From contig NZ_CP141821.1 in the NCBI RefSeq assembly GCF_035621495.1, positions 62,001-126,000 on the forward strand: DNA of 64,000 nucleotides, read 5' to 3'. The notes under the pieces were generated by a model that saw nothing but the letters and a program-made list of their open reading frames with translations, was not told the origin of the DNA and did not search any database. Shown here in pieces: positions 18,731-35,763 of this stretch. Both the position numbers and the translations under genes were made by a program. How positions within the stretch are numbered: the first letter of the stretch is position 1; every line of letters starts with the position of its first letter. The DNA is from Thermococcus sp. SY098. Lineage in GTDB: Archaea > Methanobacteriota_B > Thermococci > Thermococcales > Thermococcaceae.

Positions 18731-19295
18731 GTTCGTGGATGAGGTTATCGTGGTGGATGATGGGAGTGAAGATAGGACAAGTGAAGTGGCGAGAGAGCTT
18801 GGAGCAGAGGTCATTAGACTTGAGCAGAATCAGGGGAAGGGCAGAGCCATGAGTGAAGGCATTAAAAAGGCTAATGGAGATATAATCGTTTTCATTGATG
18901 CCGATGGACAGCACAAGCCTGAGGAGATCATAAAACTTGTGGAGCCCATTGTTAATGGTGAGGCGGATTTTGTCATCGGTTCTCGTTTAATAAAAGCTCA
19001 GGGAGAGAGGCCACTGATAAGGAAAATAAGCAACTTCATAACGACTTCCCTCATTCGTTTAAAGCTCGGGATAAATGTTAGAGACACTCAGAGCGGATTT
19101 AGGGCAATCAGAAGGGAATTTTTGCCCGAAATTGAAAGCAAGAGATATGAGGTTGAGACTGAGGTTTTGATAAAGGCAGTAAAGAAGGGTGCGAGGGTAA
19201 AGGAAGTCCCGGTTTCGATGATCTATGGCATTGAGACAGGTCATTTTAGGCTGGAGGATATCTTGCGATTCCTACATTCTTTAGTGAAATATTGA
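18645..19295 (+). CDS. Family 2 glycosyltransferase (dolichyl-phosphate hexose synthase-like)
   Basis: 216 residues with the GT-A fold of family 2: ISVIIPAYNEEKRI at the N-terminus, VVDDGSEDRTSE, the metal site FIDADGQHKP and GFRAIRRE. There is no transmembrane domain, as in soluble dolichol-phosphate mannose/glucose synthases. It probably transfers a sugar from a nucleotide donor to a polyprenyl phosphate for glycolipid or N-glycan synthesis. The start at 18645 is needed to include the first beta strand, hence the 86-bp overlap with amzA. Confidence 0.85.
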   Translation: MLNGKRISVIIPAYNEEKRIGKVLQRMPEFVDEVIVVDDGSEDRTSEVARELGAEVIRLEQNQGKGRAMSEGIKKANGDIIVFIDADGQHKPEEIIKLVEPIVNGEADFVIGSRLIKAQGERPLIRKISNFITTSLIRLKLGINVRDTQSGFRAIRREFLPEIESKRYEVETEVLIKAVKKGARVKEVPVSMIYGIETGHFRLEDILRFLHSLVKY

Positions 19296-19364
19296 AAGCC
19301 GCCTGTTGGTTTTTGTCTGATTATTCAATAAAGTTTTAAGACTTTAAATTTGTTCTTAGAAAAA

Positions 19365-19374
19365 ACTTATATAC
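19365..19374 (+). promoter_or_regulatory. TATA box of the first cas operon
   Basis: ACTTATATAC lies 50 bp before the cas6 start codon, placing the RNA 5' end near 19397 and leaving a short leader with GGTGGTTAG as ribosome binding site. An AAAGT/ACTTT dyad sits further upstream at 19330-19345. Confidence 0.5.
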
Positions 19375-19424
19375 GTGGATGGCATATTTAGTTCGGATAT
19401 TTTAGCTCACGCTGTGGTGGTTAG

Positions 19425-22041
<2,617 letters not shown>

Positions 22042-22308
22042 AAGTCTAAGTAAAGAAGTTCTTGGCAAGGCTGGCTCCGATAACTACCGCCAGAAGCTCG
22101 TCTTCGACCTGCTGAACGCTGTCAAGGCAAACGACCAAGACAGGTTCCTATGGATTCTCTTGAGGGCCATTAATGCCCATTCCAAGGACAATCCCAAGGC
22201 CAATGAACTTGCTTCCGCGCTTATGGATGTCTTTCCTTCTTCTGAGGCTGACTTTGAGAAGGTTGCCTACGCTGTCATACTTGGGATAATGGCCGGAGGT
22301 GGAAGCTG

Positions 22309-23706
22309 ATGGGAAGGTTTTTGGTTATGGATGTGGTCTTTTACGGGAGCTCCCTCAACTACGACCAGGGGAGCGGGAACTACCAAGAGCTCAAGAAGAT
22401 AACCCGCTGGGATGGGAGACAGTATACGCTTGTGAGCAGATACGCCCTGAGATACAGCATGCTCAATGATAGCGGTGTTTTTGGAAAAGATGAGCTTGCA
22501 CCGGGAGAAGTCTTCACAAAAGACGAGAAAAGTAAGGGCGATGTTTTCAATCCCAAGCCAGACCTCCTGTTCAGCGGGGAGATACTCAAGTATCCGGAGT
22601 TCGACCTCTTCGGGTACCTCGTTACAAAGTCAGAGCCAACTCAGTCGAGAACCGCCCCTGTTAGGATAAGCCATGCGGTTTCGATGACACCGTTTTACTA
22701 TGACTCACACTTCAACGGGAACCATTGGATAGCCCAGAGAGCTCTGAAGGCTGGCCTCACCACAAAGCTTGAGCCAAACTTATTCACGATTGAAGAGCAC
22801 TACTCCTATTACATCTACACCGTTGTCGTTGATGTTGATAACGTGGGAAGGTTCTCAGTATTCACGACGAAGATAGACGATGTTAAAACAGTCCTTGATA
22901 ACCTAAAGGCCGGGGGCGAAAATGCAAAGAAGGTTGAAGAATACAAAGGGCTCATCGAAAATGACGGCAAGAGCAAAAAGAAGGGCGAGAATGAAAGTAA
23001 AGGAAACACTCCAACGACAGGGCTGGTTCTCAACTCTAAGGATGGAAAAATTGGGATTGGAAACGTTCATTTAGAGGAGCTTAGGATAATACCAATACTT
23101 GATCCGACGAGCAACAAGAGAGAGGTTAAAGTTAGTCTCTACGAGATCCAGTTTGACCTCGGTGAAGAAGCAAGGAAAGAGAGAGTTCTCAAGCTCGTCA
23201 AGGCCGTTTTGAATCTTAAGAGAAAAATAAAGGGACGCGTTGAGTTCCTCGCTCCAAAGCTCCTGATTCTCGGAATCTACAAAGACAAGCCCTACGACTC
23301 CTTCAAGGATAGGATCCAGCTCCTTGGCGAATTTGAGGAGGAAGAGTACGTTGAAGTTGAAGAGAAGGACGGAAAAGTAATCAAGAAAGTTAAGAGAGTA
23401 ACAACAGGTGAGAATGACACGGAAGAATACGTCGAGGAAATCGTTGAATCCAATTCGGAAGGCTCAAGCGAGAAGACTGTCCGCGTTAGAAGGAAGAGGA
23501 GCGTTTCAAGAAAGAGAACCGCTGTTTTTGAAATCAATGGTGCTAACGGAAACATCAAGCAAGTGGGATCCAAGGAGAGCCTTACGTGCTACATCGAAAA
23601 ATTGCTGTTCAATGAAAGCAAGAAATGTGGGGGAGATGATAAAGACGACACTATACCCGAGATTTTAATCTTCAAAGACCCGAGCGTAGAAGTTAGACTC
23701 GAGTGA
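22309..23706 (+). CDS. cas7: Cas7 backbone subunit of type I-B (Cst2/DevR family)
   Basis: 465 residues. The N-terminus MGRFLVMDVVFYGSSLNYDQ and the segment VRISHAVSMTPFYYDSHF belong to the Cst2/DevR type of Cas7, which polymerises along the crRNA. The protein is long for the family because of charged segments: a Lys/Glu-rich stretch near residues 220-240 and an acidic then basic block near 340-405 (EEEEYVEVEEKDGKV to RVRRKRSVSRKR). It overlaps the small subunit gene by 1 bp (TGATG) and is followed by cas5. Confidence 0.9.
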   Translation: MGRFLVMDVVFYGSSLNYDQGSGNYQELKKITRWDGRQYTLVSRYALRYSMLNDSGVFGKDELAPGEVFTKDEKSKGDVFNPKPDLLFSGEILKYPEFDLFGYLVTKSEPTQSRTAPVRISHAVSMTPFYYDSHFNGNHWIAQRALKAGLTTKLEPNLFTIEEHYSYYIYTVVVDVDNVGRFSVFTTKIDDVKTVLDNLKAGGENAKKVEEYKGLIENDGKSKKKGENESKGNTPTTGLVLNSKDGKIGIGNVHLEELRIIPILDPTSNKREVKVSLYEIQFDLGEEARKERVLKLVKAVLNLKRKIKGRVEFLAPKLLILGIYKDKPYDSFKDRIQLLGEFEEEEYVEVEEKDGKVIKKVKRVTTGENDTEEYVEEIVESNSEGSSEKTVRVRRKRSVSRKRTAVFEINGANGNIKQVGSKESLTCYIEKLLFNESKKCGGDDKDDTIPEILIFKDPSVEVRLE

Positions 23707-23711
23707 TGACT

Positions 23712-24538
23712 ATGTCAGAGAAAACCCTGCTCATAGAGCTATTCCAGCCTTTTGCCCAGTATCGCAACCCCTTTACTTTCTATTACGCACAGACTTACCC
23801 GCTACCACCGAAGTCGACGATAATCGGCATGCTCCAGAATGCACTTGACGATTGGTACGGTCACAACAGGGGAGTTGATGAATGGTGGAACCTCAAAGTC
23901 AGTGTTCATGGGGGATTTGAGAGTGTCTTCTGGAACTATCAGCAACTGATAAAGGCCACAAAGGCAGGGATTTCCCTCGTCCGCTTTAGGGGCAAACCTA
24001 CACTCTGGAACCAAAACCTTCCTCTCTACGGTTTTCCTGTAACTTCTCAAAGAAGCCCGGTTCTCCAGCAGGAACTCTTCAACGGTTGGCTTTACATTCT
24101 CATTAGGGGAGATAGGGGCTTCCTTGGCGAAATCAAAGAGGCACTTGAGAGGCCTAGAAAAGTTCTATCACTCGGCAGAAGCGAGGACGTTGTCTTCTTG
24201 AGAAGGGTCGAGTTCATTGTAGGAAAAGAAAAGAAAGCACGGGAGATAGCGATTAAATATCCAACCTACGTTGGTGTGTCAACTGAGATGCTGAGGAAGA
24301 AGGAGTACCCAACGTATTCCATCCCCGTTAAGGTGGTCTTCAAGAACGACGGAAAGCCCGTGAGGCACAAGGCAGAGATAAACACCAATACATTCAGAGA
24401 CGTTGAGTTCAAATCTGTAATCTACGTTGGTGCCTGGACGTTCCTGAAGTTCAAAGAGAAAGTAAGGCTTGAGGAGTATTCAATCGAAGGAAAGAGGCTC
24501 AAGGTTGTTACCGATGAGAGTGCAAGCGGGTGGTTGTG

Positions 24539-24539
<1 letters not shown>
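23712..24539 (+). CDS. cas5: Cas5 of type I-B
   Basis: 275 residues. The N-terminal FQPFAQYRNPFTFYYAQTYPLPPKS region and the PPKSTIIGML motif are typical of Cas5, the RAMP-fold subunit that holds the 5' tag of crRNA. I place the start at the ATG at 23712 after GAGTGATG; an ATG at 23706 overlapping the cas7 stop is nearly as good. The stop codon overlaps the start of cas3. Confidence 0.88.
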
Positions 24540-28707
<4,168 letters not shown>

Positions 28708-28773
28708 TGAAACGCAATAAGATGGTGTTTCATATTCACGACCAATGTTCCCAAGGGAGAGTAAAACATCATT

Positions 28774-28793
28774 ACTCAGGTGTTTTCCTGAGT
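28774..28793. terminator. Hairpin after the first cas operon
   Basis: ACTCAGG and CCTGAGT form a perfect 7-bp stem with a TGTTTT loop, followed after about 30 bp by a T-rich stretch (TTTTAATTTTTT, 28817-28828). It may mark the 3' end of the cas1 transcript. Confidence 0.4.
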
Positions 28794-28808
28794 GGTTCAT
28801 AGCTCTCT

Positions 28809-28890
28809 TTCAAATGTTTTAATTTTTTGAAACATATTGTACATCCGGATGAAACATTTGAACCGTAGAAAAGCTTATATATTTCAAATG
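28809..28890. promoter_or_regulatory. Operator and promoter of the type I-A (csa) operon
   Basis: TTCAAATGTTT (28809-28819) recurs as its exact inverted copy AAACATTTGAA (28852-28862), and TTTCAAATG again (28882-28890) directly after the TATA box CTTATATAT (28874-28882). Half-sites with GAAACAT also occur at 28829 and 28851, and an ATGAAAC/GTTTCAT dyad at 28707-28733. A regulator binding these sites would control the csa operon; Csa3, encoded in the same operon, is a natural candidate. Confidence 0.55.
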
Positions 28891-28910
28891 CACATTCTAT
28901 TCTGAGGTGA

Positions 28911-30196
<1,286 letters not shown>

Positions 30197-30206
30197 GGTG
30201 GTTTCC

Positions 30207-30932
30207 TTGATTTCCTTTTTAAAGGTGGAGGTGAGGCCCACTGGAATAATAGCGCTCCGTTCGCTCCCTCAGAGCAAGATGCGCAACGCCTTTCGCTATC
30301 CGCCGCCAAGTACGCTGATTGGAGCATTGGCATATCCGTTGCTCCACATAGCCGGAGACAGAACAGAAACGCTCGAACCGAGGAGAAATGCACGCAGCTC
30401 TGCTGACAGGATAAGACCGCTTATAGAGTGGGCAACAGTGAAAGTCTCTGGAATGCCAAGGGTCTACGGCTCAATACTGAAGATAAACCGCCTTCACAGG
30501 AGAAGCGTTGAAAGTGCTGTAACCTCGTTTCCGATGGCAGTGATGTATGGCGAAAGCGACTACACATTAACGTTGCTCTATCTCCTTAATGATGACCTTA
30601 TCAGCGCTTCAGAATTCTCAGTGAAGGACTTCGAGAGAGCCGCGTGGGGGATAAGTAGACTCGGCTCGAGGGAGTCTGTAGTCAGCGTTGAGAGCGTCGA
30701 GCTGGGGAAGGGCACAATCATGGAGAAAGAGATGGCAGAAACGGCCTACGCTTTCCTTCTGACTGGTAAGAAGGTTCAAGGAGGTGGTGTTGTTCAGGGT
30801 GTCGTAGACTGGAAGGAGGGCATAGGGAACTACTCAAAGGCAAGAATCATAGTGATGTTCTACCCCGAGGGCAAGGTTGAGGTCGAAGGAAGGCTTAAGG
30901 TGATAGATGTGGGCGAGGAGGTGGTACTGTGA
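30207..30932 (+). CDS. cas5a: Type I-A Cas5
   Basis: About 241 residues. After MISFLKVEVRPTGIIALRS the RAMP-type sequence continues with RNAFRYPPPSTLIGALAYPL, typical of Cas5. The best start is the TTG at 30207, 5 bp after GAGGTGGT and 10 bp after the csa2 stop; a longer frame from 30132 would overlap csa2 by 65 bp and has no ribosome binding site. It caps the 5' end of crRNA in the complex and is coupled to csa4 by a 4-bp overlap. Confidence 0.85.
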   Translation: MISFLKVEVRPTGIIALRSLPQSKMRNAFRYPPPSTLIGALAYPLLHIAGDRTETLEPRRNARSSADRIRPLIEWATVKVSGMPRVYGSILKINRLHRRSVESAVTSFPMAVMYGESDYTLTLLYLLNDDLISASEFSVKDFERAAWGISRLGSRESVVSVESVELGKGTIMEKEMAETAYAFLLTGKKVQGGGVVQGVVDWKEGIGNYSKARIIVMFYPEGKVEVEGRLKVIDVGEEVVL

Positions 30933-32110
30933 TTCTCAAAGTGGCTAAGGAGCTCCCCTTAAGCGGTCTCAGCAGGGAGCTTGCTCTGCTTGGACTGAGT
31001 TGGGTTGTTGATCAAGTGGGAACTGAGGTTTCGAATGAAGACTTCGCTCTTGCGCTGGAGAACGCTATGGAGACACTGAGCAATAGAGCTACAGTGAACT
31101 CCTCCAAGATGGGACGCAACGACAGAACATCTTACGAGAAGGTTCTCAGAGCTTGGTTTGGACGTTCGGCGCCGAACACTTACACAGAGCTCTTCGGTAT
31201 GGTAGTCGAGGAGACTGTGAGGCTTATTAAGGCAGGAAAGCTCGACGTCGAGAAAGCCTTAACGTTTTTCTCCGTGGACAAAAAAGGCATTAACCTTGGC
31301 GTTCCCTTCAATGGAACCTACGCCATAATGCCAGCAGTTGTAAAGCAGCCGGAGTTCTACGAGTTCCAGACTGAATTTTTAAAGCCAACAGCGGGGACTA
31401 AGGCAATGGTGAACCTCGATCCGGTTTGGCTCTCGCTGATAGCGGTCGGCTTCCTCACGGCATTCGCAGGCTACATTGGCGGGAGATATTACCTGATGAC
31501 AAAGCCCGGAATGGAGACTCTTTTTCCTTACGTAGGTAATGTTCTTGATGGAGTTCTCCTCTTAACAGATGCCAACATGAAGTCTGGGGCAAGAATAGAC
31601 TCAGAGGAACTTTATGAACTCCGCCTGGCAATGAAGCTCGCCGAAGAAGGAAAGAACGTCTCTGAAGAGACTTATCCCCTGACCCTACATCTGATAAGCC
31701 TTGAAGGCAATGTCTACACCGAGCTTAAAACAGTGCAGCTCGACCTCAGAGAGCTTCAAGGATACCTGAGTGAATATGTGAAAAAAGTTGAGAACCTGTC
31801 AATCAGGGGTATAAACATAATGGTGGAGACCAATGACGGCAGCTTCTATCCTCTGTGGGTTCTCGTTGACATAGCAGAAACAGAGCTTAGGAAGGGTGTT
31901 TCAGGTGACAACCAGATGCTGGCATACATTTTCGTGAAGGATTTGTACAGGGCTATAAACTCCGGCAACAGGGAGCTCCTACAAGACTCAATTTTCAGAC
32001 TCTTCAGACAGGGAAGGGCGCTGATAGAGGGAAGCGCAAAAGCCAGTGGGTTGCTTGTAAAGACGCTGAGAGCTTTTATGACCGAAGCACACATGGAGGC
32101 TTTGCTGTGA
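30929..32110 (+). CDS. csa4: Type I-A Cas8 (Csa4/Cas8a2)
   Basis: 393 residues, GTG start behind GGAGGTGG, overlapping the cas5 stop. Position between cas5a and the split cas3 genes, length, and the pattern LPLSGLSRELALLGLSWVVDQ and SAPNTYTELFGMVVEETVRL fit Csa4/Cas8a2. In type I-A the large subunit helps PAM recognition and recruits Cas3. No zinc motif is evident. Confidence 0.85.
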   Translation: MILKVAKELPLSGLSRELALLGLSWVVDQVGTEVSNEDFALALENAMETLSNRATVNSSKMGRNDRTSYEKVLRAWFGRSAPNTYTELFGMVVEETVRLIKAGKLDVEKALTFFSVDKKGINLGVPFNGTYAIMPAVVKQPEFYEFQTEFLKPTAGTKAMVNLDPVWLSLIAVGFLTAFAGYIGGRYYLMTKPGMETLFPYVGNVLDGVLLLTDANMKSGARIDSEELYELRLAMKLAEEGKNVSEETYPLTLHLISLEGNVYTELKTVQLDLRELQGYLSEYVKKVENLSIRGINIMVETNDGSFYPLWVLVDIAETELRKGVSGDNQMLAYIFVKDLYRAINSGNRELLQDSIFRLFRQGRALIEGSAKASGLLVKTLRAFMTEAHMEALL

Positions 32111-33666
32111 TATCTGCGTATAAAGAAGTTGTGAAAAAGCTCGCAGAGCTAAAAGGCTTCAAACCTGAGCCGAGACCGCTCACAGAGGAAGTCATTAAAG
32201 CCTTGGATTCCTCGGAGCTTCCTTTTTTCCTTGTAAGAGCTCCAACAGGCTATGGGAAAACCGTGATAAGCTACACCTTAGCTCTCCACTCCCTTAGAGA
32301 TGCCTCCTTCTACGACCACGTCATCCACGTTCTGCCCATGCGTGCTATCGTTGAGGACATTGATATGACTGCCAAAGAAGCACTTGGGTTTTCAAAGACA
32401 AAGATGATGGGCTCAAGCGAGGAGTTCATGCACCTCTTTCCGCTCAATGTAACCACAGCTGACACGTTTACATGGGATATTCTCAAGCTAAACACCAAGC
32501 GCTACAGCCTGATAAAAGCTGGGAAGGAGTTCGGCTATGATTACCTTACCCAGGCGTCTATTCTCACCTCTATAGTTATCTTTGATGAGGCGCATTTTCT
32601 TCTTGAAGACAGGCGAATAAAGGAGGTTTTTCTAGCTGTTTTGAGGTTTCTCACAAAGGAGAAAGTTCCGATAATACTTATGACAGCAACCCTCTCTAAC
32701 GGCTACAGGAAGCTCTTCCAAGAATACGCTAGGAATAGTGGCTATGACTTTGATGTTTTTGAGCTCAATGAAAACGACCCTTTCGCAAGGAGAGAGCTTT
32801 CCAAGGAGTTTGAGATTTCAATAGAGACTGGAAATCCACTTGACTTCGTGGAACGTGGAAGGAGGAACCTGATCATAGTGAATACCGTGAGGAGAGCTGT
32901 GCAGATATACAAGAATGCTAAGAGCTTGAGATTTGGAAATATCATGCTGATTCACGGCAGAATGACCGCAGAGCACAAAAGGCAGCTCATAGAGAAGCTC
33001 AGAAAGTGGAAGAACAACGAGGAGTTTTTAGTAATAGCGACGCAAGTTGTAGAGGCTGGCGTAGATGTCTCAGCTGACGTTATGATAACTGACGCAGCTC
33101 CAATGAATTCACTCCTCCAGCGCTTCGGTAGAGTTGCAAGATATGGAGAGGGCAAGGGAAAAATTGTGGTAATCAGAGATGCTGATGGACCGTATGATGT
33201 GGAGAAAGTTCAGAAAACAATATCACTCCTCGACAAAGCAGAAAACTTCCATCCCCGCCTGCCGTGGACGTATCAGGAGATAGTCGATGCCGTTCACGGC
33301 AGGAAAAAAGTTGAGGTTCTTAAAGTAAACAGAGCCTTTATTGGAACCTTAGTTTCCAAGCTTACCAACCCAGCAGAGCGCTCCATTCATATACTAAAAT
33401 GGATTGAGGTGCGGATAAGGAGAGGTGAGCCTCTGCTAAGAGACTTCCTGATTCCTGTTGAGGTTGAGAACGATGTTGTCCTTGTAAGCCCAGAATTTCT
33501 GTGGAAGCTGTGGAAGAACGGAGAGGTTAAGGTTTTGAGAGGGAATGCTCCTTGGATTCCTGCGAACAAAAACGACACCTACGAACTCGCCAAGTGCGTT
33601 GCTCTTGGGGAGCCTGTTAAAGTTGTTCTCAAGAGGGAATATGACTGGGAGTGTGGGCTGGTATGA
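32107..33666 (+). CDS. cas3': Type I-A Cas3' helicase
   Basis: 519 residues, SF2 helicase only. Walker A RAPTGYGKT at about 43-51, motif II FDEAHFLL near 159-166, motif III MTATLS and motif VI QRFGRVARYG. The HD nuclease is a separate gene immediately after, overlapping by 4 bp, the split arrangement of type I-A. It drives target unwinding together with Cas3''. Confidence 0.92.
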   Translation: MISAYKEVVKKLAELKGFKPEPRPLTEEVIKALDSSELPFFLVRAPTGYGKTVISYTLALHSLRDASFYDHVIHVLPMRAIVEDIDMTAKEALGFSKTKMMGSSEEFMHLFPLNVTTADTFTWDILKLNTKRYSLIKAGKEFGYDYLTQASILTSIVIFDEAHFLLEDRRIKEVFLAVLRFLTKEKVPIILMTATLSNGYRKLFQEYARNSGYDFDVFELNENDPFARRELSKEFEISIETGNPLDFVERGRRNLIIVNTVRRAVQIYKNAKSLRFGNIMLIHGRMTAEHKRQLIEKLRKWKNNEEFLVIATQVVEAGVDVSADVMITDAAPMNSLLQRFGRVARYGEGKGKIVVIRDADGPYDVEKVQKTISLLDKAENFHPRLPWTYQEIVDAVHGRKKVEVLKVNRAFIGTLVSKLTNPAERSIHILKWIEVRIRRGEPLLRDFLIPVEVENDVVLVSPEFLWKLWKNGEVKVLRGNAPWIPANKNDTYELAKCVALGEPVKVVLKREYDWECGLV

Positions 33667-34289
33667 CGTGCTGTGCGTTTTTTGACAAAGAAACAGGTGA
33701 GTGCATTGAGACCATGGAAGAGCACATAATGACGGGGCTTGAACTCATCGAAAAGAGGTATATAGCGAGGAACTACGGAGCATTTCTTGGAAAGCTTCTC
33801 GGTCTTCAGAGAGAAAAGGCTGAAGAGTTGCTTCACTTAACTTACATTTTCCATGACGTTGGAAAGGGACTGGAAGAGTTTCAAAAAAGGAAGCAAGGAT
33901 TCAAGTATCACGAGTATTACTCTGCCCTCATAGCTAGAGAGATACTGAAAGATTGGGGCAAGGCAGGAATTGTGGCATCTACAGCGATACTGCTCCACCA
34001 CCATGATTGGATAAGGGAAGGCATTCCTCAGAAAAAACGCCTAAAGCTCTGCCCAGAGTGTAGAAAACTGTTCGAAAAACTAACCGGCTTAGAAGTTCCA
34101 GAAACAATCTCTGCCACAAGCACTGAAGAGTTCACCGAGACGTTTAAAACTAAGCTGAGGTCCGTCTACGCAATTCTCCTTCCCACAGTCGTAGCAGATA
34201 ATTTTTCGGCTTCAAAAAACCGCTTAGGAAAAGAAACTCATCTTGGAAAGGAGATTTTGGAGTCATCTAAGCTTTATGGGGTGATTTAA
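33663..34289 (+). CDS. cas3'': Type I-A Cas3'' HD nuclease
   Basis: 208 residues from the ATG at 33663. HD-domain ligands are visible: H in MEEHIMTGLEL, HD in FHDVGKG, H in KYHEYYSALIA and HH in LLHHHDWI. A CPEC motif (LCPECRKLFEKL) lies near residue 128. It cleaves DNA exposed by the Cas3' helicase. Start and end overlap both neighbours by 1-4 bp. Confidence 0.9.
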   Translation: MTCCAFFDKETGECIETMEEHIMTGLELIEKRYIARNYGAFLGKLLGLQREKAEELLHLTYIFHDVGKGLEEFQKRKQGFKYHEYYSALIAREILKDWGKAGIVASTAILLHHHDWIREGIPQKKRLKLCPECRKLFEKLTGLEVPETISATSTEEFTETFKTKLRSVYAILLPTVVADNFSASKNRLGKETHLGKEILESSKLYGVI

Positions 34290-34954
34290 TGCTCGTGGTT
34301 TTTCCGCTTGGCTTTGATGAGAAATTCATAGTGAGGGCCCTAATAAGAAACAAGCTAAAAAAGGAAGACAAGCTGCTTGCGATACTGCCCGAAGGATATG
34401 AGAAAGAAGAAAGAACAATAACCGCCCTTAAAAACCTCCAGGGACTTTTAAAAAGCCTCACCTCAGAAGACAGCATCACCGTCGTCGAGGTTCCATTAGG
34501 AAGTGGTGAGGATATGGTGCTGACGATAAGGAAGGAAGTGCTAAGGCACCTCACACCCGACAGAGAGATTCTTGCCGTCCTTTCTGGAGGCATGAGGGCT
34601 CTAACAGTTACAACGCTAGCAGCGCTTTCCTCTCTTCAAGACGTTTCAGTAAGGGTGGAAAGTGACTTCGAGAATCTGGCTGGCTTTATTTCCTTTGATC
34701 TGACCCCTATTTTAGCGCCTGCTGACATCAGATGGGTTAGGATTCTCTGCGGCATCTACAGAGGTAAGAGTATCAGAAAAACTGCAGAGGAAATAGGAAC
34801 ATCTCCAGCAACAGTAAGCAGGGAACTCCAAAGGATGATGCACTACAACCTTGTTCGTCCTGTGAGAGCAATCACTCAGGTTGTCAGATATGAAATAACA
34901 GATGGTGGGATGTTCTACCTTAAGCTCTATGGGGATGATTGCATTGAGGTTTAA
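34289..34954 (+). CDS. csa3: Csa3, CARF-wHTH transcription regulator
   Basis: 221 residues. The N-terminal CARF domain (about 1-135) carries the ligand-loop LSGGMRALTV near 96-105; the C-terminal winged helix (about 150-221) has GKSIRKTAEEIGTSPATVSR. CARF domains bind cyclic oligonucleotides, and Csa3 proteins of archaea regulate cas genes or CRISPR transcription. It is likely to act on the repeated TTCAAATG sites before csa5. Its last 20 bp overlap the second cas6. Confidence 0.88.
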   Translation: MLVVFPLGFDEKFIVRALIRNKLKKEDKLLAILPEGYEKEERTITALKNLQGLLKSLTSEDSITVVEVPLGSGEDMVLTIRKEVLRHLTPDREILAVLSGGMRALTVTTLAALSSLQDVSVRVESDFENLAGFISFDLTPILAPADIRWVRILCGIYRGKSIRKTAEEIGTSPATVSRELQRMMHYNLVRPVRAITQVVRYEITDGGMFYLKLYGDDCIEV

Positions 34955-35729
34955 GTTGATTCTTGTTCGTGATAAGCCTTTCATTCTTCCCTTTAACTAT
35001 CCTCGGTCACTTTACGGCTTTACGCTCAAGGTAATAGAGACAGCAGATTCACATATCGCATGGAGATTGCACAACATCAAAAAGGACATCAAGTTCGTGC
35101 TTTCTGAGCCAAGGGCTATTGGAAAGAGGGGTAAACAATGGACGGTAGCAGAAAAGGGAATCCTTGTGAAATCTAAGAAGTTCAAGCTGTACTTTTCCAC
35201 TGCTGAACCAGCAATAGCAAATGCTTTTGCTGAGGGAATAAATCAGCTTGAAGAAGTGAAGTTATTTGACATGCACTTTTATGTTGAGGAAATCAGGCTC
35301 CTAAAAGAGCCAAATTCTCTTTCAGGAAAGCCTCTTAAAACGCTCTCGCCAATAAACATCATAGATAACAACCCCCCGAACGGAAAGCGCCAGTGGGATG
35401 TTTCCCCCTTTCAGAGCAAAAACAGCCCTTACAAGAACGAGCCGCTCGTGTGGAAATACCTTCTCTTCAAAAACCTGCGCTCTAAGTATCTGATGTTACA
35501 TGGAGAAACATATGAGGGAAGCTTCGATATTGAAATTCTAAACAAACCAAGACCAAAAGAGAAAAGGTTAATAGCAGATAGGGATAAGAAAACAGGAAAA
35601 CCAATATGGGCAATAGCATGGCATCTTGGATTGAAGCTCTACGGAGAGGAAGATCTCCTAAGTGTTGCGTATCAACTGGGCATTGGGGTTAGGAATACAC
35701 ATGGATTTGGAATGATTGAGATACAATAA
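34935..35729 (+). CDS. cas6: CRISPR RNA endoribonuclease Cas6 (second copy)
   Basis: 264 residues from the ATG at 34935 (34929 is also possible). Cas6 features: SLYGFTLKVIETADSHIAWRLH in the first ferredoxin fold and the glycine-rich loop GIGVRNTHGFGM at the C-terminus. It is clearly divergent from the first Cas6. The TAA stop codon lies inside a solitary degenerate copy of the CRISPR repeat. Two Cas6 proteins for one array may reflect the two effector complexes. Confidence 0.9.
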   Translation: MIALRFKLILVRDKPFILPFNYPRSLYGFTLKVIETADSHIAWRLHNIKKDIKFVLSEPRAIGKRGKQWTVAEKGILVKSKKFKLYFSTAEPAIANAFAEGINQLEEVKLFDMHFYVEEIRLLKEPNSLSGKPLKTLSPINIIDNNPPNGKRQWDVSPFQSKNSPYKNEPLVWKYLLFKNLRSKYLMLHGETYEGSFDIEILNKPRPKEKRLIADRDKKTGKPIWAIAWHLGLKLYGEEDLLSVAYQLGIGVRNTHGFGMIEIQ

Positions 35730-35749
35730 GACTCCAAAAGAATTGAAAA
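35720..35749 (+). repeat. Solitary degenerate CRISPR repeat over the cas6 stop codon
   Basis: Aligned without gaps to the 30-bp array repeat, 25 positions are identical, including AATAAGACTC and AGAATTGAAA. The five differences are at repeat positions 2, 4, 16, 19 and 30. Position 16 is C instead of T, a change shared with the degenerate last repeat of the array. It includes the stop codon of the second cas6 and is in the same orientation as the array, 800 bp upstream of it. Confidence 0.8.
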
Positions 35750-35763
35750 TTGGTGGCATGGTT

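Noticed and set aside
18498-18914. Leftward 138-codon frame opposite the protease and glycosyltransferase
   Set aside because: Shadow of two well-supported genes on the other strand, with no start signal.
19321-19350. A further degenerate CRISPR repeat (TTCAATAAAG...TTTAAGACTTT) before the first cas6
   Set aside because: The matching pieces are short and not collinear with the repeat without large gaps.
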